A DNA stretch of 33,792 nt from CAYLPU01 sp964385635 (GCA_964385635.1 CAYLPU010000053.1:1-33792), one strand, 5' to 3'; counted from the stretch's first letter, positions 15,693-23,517 are shown. The notes: generated from the sequence alone by a model not told the origin. Numbers and translations are program-made.

Positions 15693-17072
15693 CTATCCCC
15701 CCCACATTGCCCGTTCCATCTCCGGATTGTCACAGGGGGCGCGGCCTACCTTGGCCATGTCCACCCATTGCCCTTTCACCTGGATGCGTACCACGTCGGC
15801 CGTGAAGTCGGTGTTGGTGCCGACGATGGCATCGTTGGACATCAGCGACGAACCCACACCGTAGGAATCGGCCGGCACGCCCAATTGCTCGAAGCGGCGG
15901 ATGCGCTTGGGGTTGAAGCCACCGGAGACAACGATGTTGACGGCGCGACAGTACCCCTTTGCTCGCTCTTCCCACTCCGGCGGCAGGTTCCAGCCCTCCC
16001 AGGCATGATCGAGTGCCTCGCGTACGATAAATACCAGGCGTGGATTGACCCCCAGGTCCAATTCCGGGTCGCCCAGGGGAGGTACGTTGGCATCACGGAC
16101 CGAACGGGAGGTGTCGAGCCGTACACCGTGGAGGATGTACTTGCGGGCCTCCTCCCCGTTCTCGGCGTCCATCAATTCCCGGTAGCGGTCGAACATGGCC
16201 TTGAGCGTGCGCAGGCTGCCAGTGACGTTGTCATTGTTGAAGTCCACCAGGGCGATGCGGGACACTTCGGGTGGGAGCGTGGAGGCGAAGACGACCATCG
16301 CGGCGGCGGTGTCGCCCAGGAAGCAGGCGATGACGGCGTGAGGGACGGTGCCGATGCCCTGGCTGCCCCAGTAGTCCCCCTGGGCGTCGGTGGAGACCAG
16401 GGCCGGGGTGTGCTGGCTGTAGTCGTGGTTGAACCGCTGGACTGCCACGTCGTAGGCGTAGCCATCGGCGGCCTGGACCTCGTGGGCGTCGAAGCGGGCG
16501 GGGAAGAAAAGAACTGGCTTGCCCCGCGCCGCCACCATGGTCTGGTAGACGTTGGTAGCGATGCGACTGCCCCGGCTGAGTGCGCCCAGGATAGGGGTTT
16601 CTAGTAGGGCAAAGTCCCGGTATCGCCCTCGGATTATCATCGCTGGCTGCACGAAGCGGGGGTCGCCGTCCCCGGCGTTCCCCTTGGGCGGATAATTGAC
16701 CACCGCTCCGTCGTGGATGGCCCAGACCTCCAGTTGGTCATAGGTCTCCACGAAGTTGCTGTCTTCGTCGAAATAGCCAGCACAGTGGCGGAGCATCGTC
16801 AGCGCTTTGTCCACCCCTACCACCACGGTCGAACCCTTGCGGCGGGTGAAAACTTGCGTCTCGACGACCATGTTCCCCACGTCCATATCGTCGGTGTCCA
16901 CCTCGATGTCGCGGGGATATTGGCCGTCGTATCGGTAACCAGAGGTGGCCAGGGCTGTGAGCATGCAGTAGACATTCTCGAAATACTTGTCGGAGTACCA
17001 GCCCCGACGCATGCGCTCGATGTCGAGTTTGAATACAGTGTTGTCGAGGCGTTGGCGGTTGAAAATAGTCAT
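15693..17072 (-). CDS. pncB: Nicotinate phosphoribosyltransferase
   Basis: A 459-aa cytosolic enzyme that joins nicotinate and PRPP, with ATP, to make nicotinate mononucleotide (salvage branch of NAD synthesis). It has the N-terminal YSDKYF segment, LVDFNNDNVTGSLRTLKAMF, the active-site region HGVRLDTSRSVRDANV, the phosphate-binding IVVSGGFNPKRI, and YGVGSSLMSND followed by ADVV. The length is usual for the family. The ATG at 17072 has an AGGAG ribosome site 7 nt upstream. It is the last gene of the NAD operon and ends against the hairpin at 15652-15684. Its substrate would come from the PncA-like protein encoded at the head of the operon. Confidence 0.93.
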   Translation of the reverse strand: MTIFNRQRLDNTVFKLDIERMRRGWYSDKYFENVYCMLTALATSGYRYDGQYPRDIEVDTDDMDVGNMVVETQVFTRRKGSTVVVGVDKALTMLRHCAGYFDEDSNFVETYDQLEVWAIHDGAVVNYPPKGNAGDGDPRFVQPAMIIRGRYRDFALLETPILGALSRGSRIATNVYQTMVAARGKPVLFFPARFDAHEVQAADGYAYDVAVQRFNHDYSQHTPALVSTDAQGDYWGSQGIGTVPHAVIACFLGDTAAAMVVFASTLPPEVSRIALVDFNNDNVTGSLRTLKAMFDRYRELMDAENGEEARKYILHGVRLDTSRSVRDANVPPLGDPELDLGVNPRLVFIVREALDHAWEGWNLPPEWEERAKGYCRAVNIVVSGGFNPKRIRRFEQLGVPADSYGVGSSLMSNDAIVGTNTDFTADVVRIQVKGQWVDMAKVGRAPCDNPEMERAMWGG

Positions 17073-17126
17073 GCTCTTTCTCCTGCACGGATGCGTGAGA
17101 TGTGATGCGCGACCCTGTTTTATGCT

Positions 17127-17681
17127 TCACGAGTCCAGGAATTCGCGTGGGATTTGTTTCGCCAGGTAAACTGCTTCGTCCGCCCGATAGAATTCAACAC
17201 CCTCCGCATGGGCCTCAGCGGCGCGGACGGTGAGGACGATGGGATGGTCGGTGTGGCGTGCTCCGACGCGGATAGCCGTCTCACGGTCGGGCGAGAGGTG
17301 GATGTATTGGCGCTCCATTGGCCTGAGCCCCTCGCGGCGGATAGTCTCCAGGGCGTCGGGTGAGGTGCCATGGTAGAGAAACGGTGGCGGGGCGCAGGGC
17401 TCGTAGCGGATGGGACGGGCCAGTGAATGGCCGTAGCGGGCGCGGATGCGGTTCCCCTGCACCTCAAAGCGGCGCTTGCCATCGCCGTCACCCTCTTCAA
17501 TAACCTGCATCACGTCGGCGCGGGTGGCCCAGCGGAAGTTGGGCAGCCCTCGCAGGATCTCCATCACCTCCGGAAGCGATGCCCAGCCCTCATCGTCCAG
17601 TTCCAGCGCAAATCGCTCCGGCTGGTGGCGGAGGATGAGGGCCAGGAATTTGCTCAGTTTGATCAGGCGGCGGTCAGTCAT
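17127..17681 (-). CDS. kptA: RNA 2'-phosphotransferase (Tpt1/KptA)
   Basis: A 184-aa enzyme that moves an internal RNA 2'-phosphate to NAD+, giving ADP-ribose 1'',2''-cyclic phosphate and nicotinamide. The N-terminal winged-helix part has KLSKFLALILRHQPERFAL, with the conserved Arg-His, and DDEGWASLPEV. The C-terminal ADP-ribosyltransferase-like lobe has LYHGTS, HLSPDRETAIRVGARH and the ending EAVYLAKQIPREFL. All signature motifs seem present and the length is normal. The ATG at 17681 has a GAGG ribosome site. It is embedded in the NAD operon (52 bp after nadB, 54 bp before pncB). The cellular RNA substrate of bacterial KptA is unsettled. A place among NAD genes suggests coupling of its NAD use to nicotinamide recycling (inference). 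Confidence 0.93.
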   Translation of the reverse strand: MTDRRLIKLSKFLALILRHQPERFALELDDEGWASLPEVMEILRGLPNFRWATRADVMQVIEEGDGDGKRRFEVQGNRIRARYGHSLARPIRYEPCAPPPFLYHGTSPDALETIRREGLRPMERQYIHLSPDRETAIRVGARHTDHPIVLTVRAAEAHAEGVEFYRADEAVYLAKQIPREFLDS

Positions 17682-17696
17682 ATCGGTTGTCCTCGT

Positions 17697-17730
17697 AGAT
17701 CTCCGAGGCTTCGGAAAACCTCGGAGGTCT
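17697..17730. repeat. Palindromic element between nadB and kptA
   Basis: CTCCGAGG (17701-17708) and CCTCGGAG (17719-17726) form a perfect 8-bp stem. The flanks extend it to 12 bp with one mismatch; the loop is 10 nt. It fills most of the 52-bp intercistronic gap. A degenerate half is recognisable at 14768-14788, so this may be a dispersed REP-like element. Confidence 0.6.
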
Positions 17731-17733
17731 GGC

Positions 17734-19326
17734 TCAGATCAGCGCCGTGCCCTTTGTGTCATCGCGGTAGTGACAGCCCCGGCTGTGGCGGTTGTGCTGC
17801 GCGGCCGCGGCGACGACGAGCGCCGCCTGCACCCTGTGGCGCAGCCCGATCAGCGCGTCGTTCAAGCGGGTGGTGCGATAGAAATCCTCGATATCCTGCT
17901 TCAGATGGCTCAGATCGCGCAAAGCGCGCGCCAGCCGCCGGCCCGAACGGACGAGGCCGACATAGTGCCACATCGTGTGCTGGATAGTCCGCATATCGCG
18001 CCAGATCAGGGCCGGGTCGGCCTCCTCCTTCAACCCCTCCTCTTCCCAACACGGCACATCGCCAGGGCCGACGACGGGCCGCAGGCCGCGGTCGGCTATA
18101 TCCCGCGCGGCACGATTGCCCCAGACGAGACCCTCCAGCAGCGATGTGCTTGCCAGCCGGTTCGCCCCGTGAACGTCGGTGCAGGCGACCTCGCCGACGG
18201 CGTAGAGATTTTCGACGGTCGCGCGCGCCCACTCGTCGGTCCAGACGCCGCCGCAAGAGTAGTGAGCAGCCGGGACAACTGGGATGGGCTGGCTAGCGAT
18301 GTCCACCCCGTGTGCCAGACAGTGACTATAGATGGTAGGGAAGCGCTCCCGGATGCGGTCGGGGGGCAGTACCGAGTGAATGTCCAACAACACGTGCGAG
18401 TAGCCGTGCTCGACCATCTCGTGGTGAATAGCGCGGGCGACCACGTCACGCGGGGCCAGGTCTCCCCACTCGGGGGCATACTCCTCCATAAAATGCCGAC
18501 CATCGGGCGTGAACAATCGCCCACCCTCGCCCCGCATCGCCTCAGAGATCAGGAACCCGTCCCCGTCCGACACGGCGAAGGTCGTGGGGTGGAACTGGAT
18601 GTACTCGGCGTTGATGACCCGTGCCCCGGCCCGATAGGCCATCGCCAGCCCGTCGCCTCGAGCGCCCTCTGGGTTGGTGGTGTAGCGGTAAATGCGGCCC
18701 AGCCCGCCGGTGGCCAGAATAGTCGCTCCGGCCAGATAGCGGCTCACGGCCCGCCGGGACTGCTCAAAGACGTAAGCGCCATGACAAGCAATAGGCTCGT
18801 AAACAGCCAGTGGATCGTGGGCGTGGTGGGGAAACGTGATCAAATCTACTCCGGTGGCCTCAGTGACGATGCGGACGTTGGGCCGCTGGCGCAGGGCCGC
18901 GATGAGAGCCTGGATGATGGCCTTGCCGGTGGCGTCGCCGACGTGCAGGATGCGCGAACGCGAGTGGGCCGCCTCCCGACCGTAAGCCAGCCGCCCGTCG
19001 GACGCTCGGGCGAAGGGAACGGCGACGGTCTCCACGAGTACCTGACGCACCAGGTCGGGGCCTTCCTCGGCGATGATACGGGCAGCGGTGGACAAACTGA
19101 GACCGTCGCCAGCGGCCAGGATGTCCTTGACCAGAAGAGCGGGGCTGTCATCCTCACCCAGCGTGACGATGCCCCCCTGGGCGTAGCGTGTGTTGCTCTC
19201 CTCCGGCTCTGCTGCCCGGGTGATGATGGTAATCTGCCGTTGACCGTCCTGCGCCAGCCGCAGTGCCGCAGACGCGCCAGCGATGCCGCAGCCGATGATC
19301 AAAACGTCGCTTTGATGGGAATTCAT
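17734..19326 (-). CDS. nadB: L-aspartate oxidase
   Basis: A 530-aa FAD enzyme that oxidises L-aspartate to iminoaspartate, the first step of de novo NAD synthesis. It has the FAD dinucleotide-binding motif VLIIGCGIAGASAAL, the NTRYAQGGI segment, the HSRSRILH active-site loop, ATGGLGRIY, QFHPTTF, SEAMRGEGG, CGGVWTDEWAR and the C-terminal GEVACTDVHGANRLAS FAD site. These are the fumarate reductase/NadB signatures. The length is typical. The ATG at 19326 overlaps the TGA of the upstream nadC::nadA gene by four bases (ATGA) and has a GGAGGT ribosome site 6 nt upstream, so translation is probably coupled. This fits the need to pass unstable iminoaspartate directly to NadA. Confidence 0.95.
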   Translation of the reverse strand: MNSHQSDVLIIGCGIAGASAALRLAQDGQRQITIITRAAEPEESNTRYAQGGIVTLGEDDSPALLVKDILAAGDGLSLSTAARIIAEEGPDLVRQVLVETVAVPFARASDGRLAYGREAAHSRSRILHVGDATGKAIIQALIAALRQRPNVRIVTEATGVDLITFPHHAHDPLAVYEPIACHGAYVFEQSRRAVSRYLAGATILATGGLGRIYRYTTNPEGARGDGLAMAYRAGARVINAEYIQFHPTTFAVSDGDGFLISEAMRGEGGRLFTPDGRHFMEEYAPEWGDLAPRDVVARAIHHEMVEHGYSHVLLDIHSVLPPDRIRERFPTIYSHCLAHGVDIASQPIPVVPAAHYSCGGVWTDEWARATVENLYAVGEVACTDVHGANRLASTSLLEGLVWGNRAARDIADRGLRPVVGPGDVPCWEEEGLKEEADPALIWRDMRTIQHTMWHYVGLVRSGRRLARALRDLSHLKQDIEDFYRTTRLNDALIGLRHRVQAALVVAAAAQHNRHSRGCHYRDDTKGTALI

Positions 19327-21206
19327 TGACTGACCTCCAACATTCGTTCCAACGCCACCTGCGCGTCGCGGGCCACGTCGGGCGGGACTGTGACCAGATT
19401 GACGACTTTACCTTGGGCCAGCCCTGCCAGCACGCGGGCCAGTTTAGCCGGCGTGATGAGATTCATCGTCCGGCAGTAGCTCGGTTCGGGAGAGAGTGAA
19501 ACGATAAACTGCTCCGGGTGCTCCTCCTTGAGACGGTTGACCAGGTTGAACTCGGTGCCGATGGCCCACTTGGTGCCCGGCGGGGATTCCTCCACCCGGC
19601 GGATGATGTAGGCGGTGGAGCCGGCCTCGTCCGCCAGGTCCGCGACCTCCATCATGCATTCAGGATGAACGATGACGCGGATACCCGGTTCCCGCTCACG
19701 CCAGGCCATCACGTGCTCCGGTAGAAAGCGTTGGTGGGTGCTGCAAAAGCCGCGCCAGAGCAATATGTGGGCCTTCTGCAAGGCCGCGGTCGCGTGTCCG
19801 CCAAACGGATGGCTCGGATTCCACAACAGCATCTCCGCCAGCGGGATACCCATCCGCTTGGCGGTGTTGCGGCCCAGGTGTTGATCGGGGAAGAACAAAA
19901 CGCGAGGCCGCCGTTCGAGCGCCCACGTAAGGACTGCCTGCGCGTTGGAAGATGTGCAGACCAGCCCGCCGTGCCGCCCGCAGAAGGCCTTGAGAGCAGC
20001 GGCGGAATTAACATAGGTTATCGGCATCACATTGCTCTCGACGTCCAGTACGTCGCCCAACTGTGCCCACGCTCGCTCCACGTCCTCCAGGTCGGCCATA
20101 GCCGCCAGCGGGCAGCCGGCCTCCCGGTCGGGTATGAGCACAGTTTGGCCGGGTTGGGCCAGGATGGCGGCCGTCTCGGCCATAAAATGCACGCCGCAGA
20201 AGACAATGTACTTGGCCTCGCGGCACTTGGCGGCGTCGCGGGCCAGCTTGAGCGAGTCGCCGCGAAAGTCGGCGAATTGGATGACCCCGTCTTTCTGGTA
20301 ATGGTGGCCCAGGATGACGAGCGAGTCGCCCAACTGAGATTTGAGAGCAGGGATTGGAGATTGGAGATTGGAGATTTTCATGCTCAGGTCTAGAGCGGGG
20401 GCGGAGTGTGTCAGCGCGCCGACGGAGATATAATCCACGCCGGTGGCGGCGATAGCGGCGACGGTCTCCAGATTGACATTGCCGGAAGCCTCCAACTTCA
20501 CTCGCCCGGCGGTAATCCGAACAGCCTCCCGCATCTCGTCCAGGCCCATGTTGTCCAGCATGATACGATTCACGGCCAGCCCCAGCGCTTCGCGCAACTC
20601 GTCCAGGGTCCGAACCTCGACCTCGATGGGCAAGTCGGGATGGGCAGAGCAAGCCCGCTCGACGGCGGCGGTGATTCCCCCAGCCGCGTCAATGTGATTG
20701 TCCTTGACCATCATCATATCGTGGAGGCTCATGCGATGGTTCTGCCCGCCGCCCATGCGCACGGCGTACTTTTCCAGCACGCGGTAGCCGGGATGGGTCT
20801 TGCGGGTGTCCAGGATGGTCACGTCTGTATCGGCGACCCCATCCACGAATGCCCGGGTGAGCGTGGCGATGCCCGAAAGCCGCTGCAAAAAGTTGAGCGC
20901 GATCCGCTCAGCGGCCAGCATCCCCCACCCCGGCCCAACCACTTCGGCCACCAGGTCGCCCGGCTCGACCCAAGCTCCATCCTGGACGCGGGCAGTGAAT
21001 CGCAGAGCAGGGCCTACGCGAGAGAAGACCGCCTCGGCCACAGGCAACCCGGCGACGACGCCCGCTTCCTTGGCGACGATGCGTGCGTGTAGCTCCAGTT
21101 CAGCCGGTAGCACCGCTTCAGAAGTAGCGTCGCCCGGCCCAATGTCCTCGGCGATAGCCAATTCAATCAGTGGACCGGCGGCCTCCACCACGTCCTCACG
21201 TTTCAC
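19323..21206 (-). CDS. nadCA: NadC::NadA fusion (quinolinate phosphoribosyltransferase / quinolinate synthase)
   Basis: A 627-aa fused protein. Residues 1-278 are NadC (quinolinate + PRPP to nicotinate mononucleotide): LDTRKTHPGYRVLEKYAV, GGGQNHRMSLHDMMMVKDNH, IMLDNMG, EASGNVNL, ISVGALTHSAPALDLSMKI. Residues about 293-627 are NadA (iminoaspartate + DHAP to quinolinate): ILGHHYQKDGV and three cysteines expected to hold the [4Fe-4S] cluster (VFCGVHFMAETA, GLVCTSSNAQ, VHPECMMEV), plus GFCSTHQRFLP and GTEFNLVNRL. The joint (about 279-292) is encoded by a GAGATTG heptamer array. NadC seems complete and ends where free NadC proteins end. The start is a GTG at 21206 that itself falls in a heptamer repeat; GTG 21191 or 21188 are alternatives. 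Both domains seem catalytically complete. Confidence 0.94.
   Translation of the reverse strand: MKREDVVEAAGPLIELAIAEDIGPGDATSEAVLPAELELHARIVAKEAGVVAGLPVAEAVFSRVGPALRFTARVQDGAWVEPGDLVAEVVGPGWGMLAAERIALNFLQRLSGIATLTRAFVDGVADTDVTILDTRKTHPGYRVLEKYAVRMGGGQNHRMSLHDMMMVKDNHIDAAGGITAAVERACSAHPDLPIEVEVRTLDELREALGLAVNRIMLDNMGLDEMREAVRITAGRVKLEASGNVNLETVAAIAATGVDYISVGALTHSAPALDLSMKISNLQSPIPALKSQLGDSLVILGHHYQKDGVIQFADFRGDSLKLARDAAKCREAKYIVFCGVHFMAETAAILAQPGQTVLIPDREAGCPLAAMADLEDVERAWAQLGDVLDVESNVMPITYVNSAAALKAFCGRHGGLVCTSSNAQAVLTWALERRPRVLFFPDQHLGRNTAKRMGIPLAEMLLWNPSHPFGGHATAALQKAHILLWRGFCSTHQRFLPEHVMAWREREPGIRVIVHPECMMEVADLADEAGSTAYIIRRVEESPPGTKWAIGTEFNLVNRLKEEHPEQFIVSLSPEPSYCRTMNLITPAKLARVLAGLAQGKVVNLVTVPPDVARDAQVALERMLEVSQ
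20336..20377. repeat. GAGATTG heptamer repeat at the NadC/NadA joint
   Basis: Six units in exact 7-bp register: GAGATTT, GAGAGCA, GGGATTG, GAGATTG, GAGATTG, GAGATTT. On the minus strand they encode the interdomain linker SNLQSPIPALKSQ. Confidence 0.85.
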
Positions 21207-21255
21207 GTCCTCACGTCCTCACGTCTCATGTCTTCACGTTTCACGTCTCACTCCT
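21189..21255. repeat. CACGTCCT/CACGTTT repeat at the nadE/nadC junction
   Basis: Nine tandem units of 7 or 8 bp (CACGTCCT, CACGTTT, CACGTCT and variants). They span the 34-bp gap, the stop codon of nadE and the first codons of nadC::nadA, supplying the GTG start. The unit is related to the array at 10134-10168. Confidence 0.85.
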
Positions 21256-21981
21256 CCCCACTCGAAAAATCGGCGGCATGGCCCGCTTGTGCTCGGAACG
21301 CGTCATCATCCCCCACACCTTCTCCAGCGTCGCCGATTGAATGTCGGACGTATCCCCCTCTTCAATGGCCGCCAGCACCCGATCCAACTCGCGGTAGGTG
21401 ATGCCCATCTCCCCCTCGTCGGTCTGACCGGGCCACAGCCCCGCCGAGGGCGCTCGCTCGACGACCTCCTGCGGTACGCCTATCTCGCGGGCTAGTTCCC
21501 ATACCTGGGTCTTGTACAGGCTGCCCAGGGGCAGCAGGTCCGCCCCGCCGTCGCCGTACTTGGTCGTGTAGCCGACCATTAGTTCGCTCTTGTTGCCGGA
21601 GCCCAGCACCAGATAGTTGTGGGACTGAGCCAGGTAGTAGAGGGTGATCATCCGCAAGCGCGGCTTGATGTTAGCAGTGGCCAGAGAGTGGTCAGATGGT
21701 GGCAGGGCGGCCATCAGGGCATCGTAAGCACCGCTCAGGTTCACAGTGACGACGGGGATGCCAAAGGTATCGGCAACGAATTGCCCCAGTGCAGCATCCT
21801 CCGATATGGAGTGGCAGGGCATCAGCGCGGCCAGGACGCGCTCGGAACCGACAGCGCGCACAGCCAGCGCGGCGGCGGTGGCCGAATCCACCCCGCCGCT
21901 GAGGCCGAGGACGAAGCCGCTGGCGTTGGCGGCAGTCAGGTGCTCGCGGAGCCAGGTAGCGATTCTGTCGGGAGGGAACAT
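21241..21981 (-). CDS. nadE: Ammonia-dependent NAD+ synthetase
   Basis: A 246-aa enzyme that amidates nicotinate adenine dinucleotide to NAD+ with ATP and ammonia. It has the N-type ATP pyrophosphatase P-loop LGLSGGVDSATAAAL, then NIKPRLRMITLYYLAQ, LGSGNKSELMVGYTTKYGDG, LLPLGSLYKTQVWELA and PSAGLWPGQTDEGEMG. There is no glutaminase domain, so ammonia must be free or supplied by another protein. The ATG at 21981 was chosen because it fits the family N-terminus. A frame extension to 22062 is just translated heptamer repeat and overlaps pncA. The ribosome site (AAGAAG) is weak. The last codons and stop lie in the repeat array at 21189-21255. Confidence 0.94.
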   Translation of the reverse strand: MFPPDRIATWLREHLTAANASGFVLGLSGGVDSATAAALAVRAVGSERVLAALMPCHSISEDAALGQFVADTFGIPVVTVNLSGAYDALMAALPPSDHSLATANIKPRLRMITLYYLAQSHNYLVLGSGNKSELMVGYTTKYGDGGADLLPLGSLYKTQVWELAREIGVPQEVVERAPSAGLWPGQTDEGEMGITYRELDRVLAAIEEGDTSDIQSATLEKVWGMMTRSEHKRAMPPIFRVGRSET

Positions 21982-21991
21982 CTGGGTCTTC

Positions 21992-22036
21992 TTGGTGACT
22001 TGATGACTGGGTGATTTGTGACCTGTGACTTGTGAC
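21992..22036. repeat. TTGTGAC repeat between pncA and nadE
   Basis: Six tandem units of 7-8 bp: TTGGTGAC, TTGATGAC, TGGGTGAT, TTGTGAC, CTGTGAC, TTGTGAC. They fill nearly all of the gap between the pncA stop and the nadE start. Confidence 0.8.
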
Positions 22037-22735
22037 TCAAGTAAGATGGGCCACGACCTCAATGCCGTTCAGAGCCATATGATACAGGAAGATGCGGTGG
22101 AGCAGGTCTCCGTCGTGGGGGAGCGCGCCCAGTTCTGCTGCCGTCCTGACCGGCATGTCGTAGGTCTGCACGCAGTCAGCGGGGACGATGACTCGGACGT
22201 CGCGTTGGCCCAGGACGTTTGCCCGCACACGCAGGCCCATCGCCAGGTCGTAGACGCAAATATCGGTGCACACGCCGACGATGATGAAGGTAGTGACCAC
22301 CGGATGGCTCTCTAGCCAGGCCTCGAGATCTGTGCCGGCGCTGGAACTGATGGAGTTCTTGGGGATGACGGTGAAGAGATTGGAGAAGGGCAGGTCGTTC
22401 AATTCGTCAATCGTCTCGCTCTCCGCTGTGCCGGCCACACAGTGGGGGGGGTAGGCGGAGAACTCTACGGCGTCGGGGTCGTGGGTGTCCTGTAGCAATA
22501 GGAAGTGATGGCCCCCCAGGTCATGGGTGACTTGGAAGAGATGCACCGCAGTGGGAACGATGCCAGCCGCGCGCGGGCTGGAAAGCGGTCCTTGGTTGCA
22601 GAACCCTTTCAGCAGATCCTGCGACACTAGCGCGACGCGGGAGGGATCGGAAACGACCGTACTGAGGTCGAGGGATGGCAGGTCCGCCTCCCAACGGGCC
22701 AGCCAGTTCAGAAATGATTCGCTCTTGTTGCTCAT
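22037..22735 (-). CDS. pncA: Nicotinamidase-like cysteine hydrolase (PncA-like)
   Basis: A 232-aa isochorismatase-fold hydrolase. The catalytic triad of nicotinamidases is visible: Asp in VSQDLLKGF, Lys in VIPKNSISS and Cys in VGVCTDICVYDL. The metal-site pattern is also present (QDTHDPD, then YPPHCVAGTAESE). Nicotinamidase turns nicotinamide into nicotinate, which PncB then uses. The nicotinamidase call rests on these motifs and on being first in the NAD operon; other isochorismatase-like amidases remain possible. The ATG at 22735 has an AGGAGG ribosome site 5 nt upstream, better than an in-frame ATG at 22768 that lies in the operator region. The gene is followed by a repeat-filled gap and nadE. 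Confidence 0.85.
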   Translation of the reverse strand: MSNKSESFLNWLARWEADLPSLDLSTVVSDPSRVALVSQDLLKGFCNQGPLSSPRAAGIVPTAVHLFQVTHDLGGHHFLLLQDTHDPDAVEFSAYPPHCVAGTAESETIDELNDLPFSNLFTVIPKNSISSSAGTDLEAWLESHPVVTTFIIVGVCTDICVYDLAMGLRVRANVLGQRDVRVIVPADCVQTYDMPVRTAAELGALPHDGDLLHRIFLYHMALNGIEVVAHLT

Positions 22736-22751
22736 CTGGCCCTCCTGAAGA

Positions 22752-22801
22752 TAGTGTAATTCATACACTAACCGGGTCGAAAAAAGAAGAACGGTTAGTG
22801 T
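22752..22801. promoter_or_regulatory. Likely NrtR operator with three related arms
   Basis: TAGTGTA (22752-22758) and TACACTA (22764-22770) form a perfect inverted repeat with a 5-bp spacer. CACTAACCG (22766-22774) and CGGTTAGTG (22792-22800) form a second perfect 9-bp inverted repeat that shares an arm with the first. Thus one TTAGTGT-type arm occurs three times in 50 bp. The site lies between nrtR and pncA, in the leader of the NAD operon. Assignment to NrtR is inferred from position and symmetry. The RNA could also fold as alternative hairpins. Confidence 0.65.
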
Positions 22802-22814
22802 TCTTGTGCATCAA

Positions 22815-22843
22815 CTTATACGCCCGAAGGCGCGTTTTGTCAA
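22815..22843 (-). promoter_or_regulatory. Promoter of the NAD operon
   Basis: Minus strand perfect TTGACA (22843-22838), 17-bp spacer, TATAAG (22820-22815). The -35 box overlaps the nrtR stop codon. The spacer includes CGCC-TTCG-GGCG, which in read-through RNA would be a UUCG-tetraloop hairpin. Predicted start near 22808, just upstream of the inverted-repeat cluster. Confidence 0.75.
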
Positions 22844-23517
22844 GGGAACAGCCGCCGGGTCTTGACCTCTGCCACGGCGTCGTCGCGGAAGTGGTAGAGT
22901 CTGGCCGGACGGCCCTCTCCGGTGCGGTGTTCGCCGGTCTCCTCAATGACCCCCGCACTGAGGATCTTGCGGCGGAAGTTGCGCTTGTCCAGTTCCTCCC
23001 CCAGGACAATCTCGTAGGCGGCCTGTAACTCGCTCAAGGTGAAGACCTCCGGCAGGAGTTCAAACCCTACGGCGGTGTACTCCAGTTTGTAGCGCAGTCG
23101 CTGAAGGGCGTAGGCCAGGATGTCGGCATGGTCGAAGGCCAGGGGGGGCAGGGCGTGGATGGACCACCAGCGGGCCTCGGTGGCATCGTCTCCGGCGTGG
23201 AGATGGATAGTGGTGGCGGGGACCAGGGCGAGGTAGGCTACCGTGATCGTGCGGCCCCGGGGGTCACGGCCTGGGTCACCGAAGGTGTACAGTTGCTCCA
23301 GATAGACGTCGCGGACGCCGGTCTCCTCCTCCAGTTCCCGTAGCGCGGCATTCTCCAGTGATTCATCTATGTCCACGAATCCACCGGGGATAGCCCACAT
23401 TCCCTGAAAGGGCGGGTTCCTCCGCCGGATCAGGAGTATCTGCAGGTCGTTTTCTTGCAGGGTGAAGACAATGACGTCGGTGGTTACGGACGGGCGCGGG
23501 TAGTCTTCCAGCGACAT
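22840..23517 (-). CDS. nrtR: NrtR-type Nudix transcriptional regulator of NAD metabolism
   Basis: A 225-aa protein with an N-terminal Nudix domain (about 1-140) and a C-terminal winged helix (about 150-220, with FELLPEVFTLSELQAAYE and KRNFRRKILSAGVIEETGE). This two-domain layout is that of NrtR repressors, which in other bacteria bind ADP-ribose and control NAD synthesis genes. The Nudix box is complete by eye (G-x5-E-x7-REL-x-EE-x-GV), whereas many NrtR proteins have lost it, so residual hydrolase activity is possible. The ATG at 23517 has a GGAG ribosome site 7 nt upstream. It is transcribed toward the NAD operon, whose promoter overlaps its stop codon, and is probably co-transcribed with the alkyltransferase-like gene 19 bp upstream. 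Confidence 0.9.
   Translation of the reverse strand: MSLEDYPRPSVTTDVIVFTLQENDLQILLIRRRNPPFQGMWAIPGGFVDIDESLENAALRELEEETGVRDVYLEQLYTFGDPGRDPRGRTITVAYLALVPATTIHLHAGDDATEARWWSIHALPPLAFDHADILAYALQRLRYKLEYTAVGFELLPEVFTLSELQAAYEIVLGEELDKRNFRRKILSAGVIEETGEHRTGEGRPARLYHFRDDAVAEVKTRRLFP

Noticed and set aside
17446..19329. Very long open frame on the plus strand opposite nadB and kptA (over 600 codons).
   Set aside because: Fully antisense to two genes with clear family motifs. Long antisense frames are common in GC-rich coding DNA; the translation shows no family signature.
21982..22062. N-terminal extension of NadE by 27 residues.
   Set aside because: It is translation of the TTGTGAC repeat array and overlaps the end of pncA; the family N-terminus fits the ATG at 21981.
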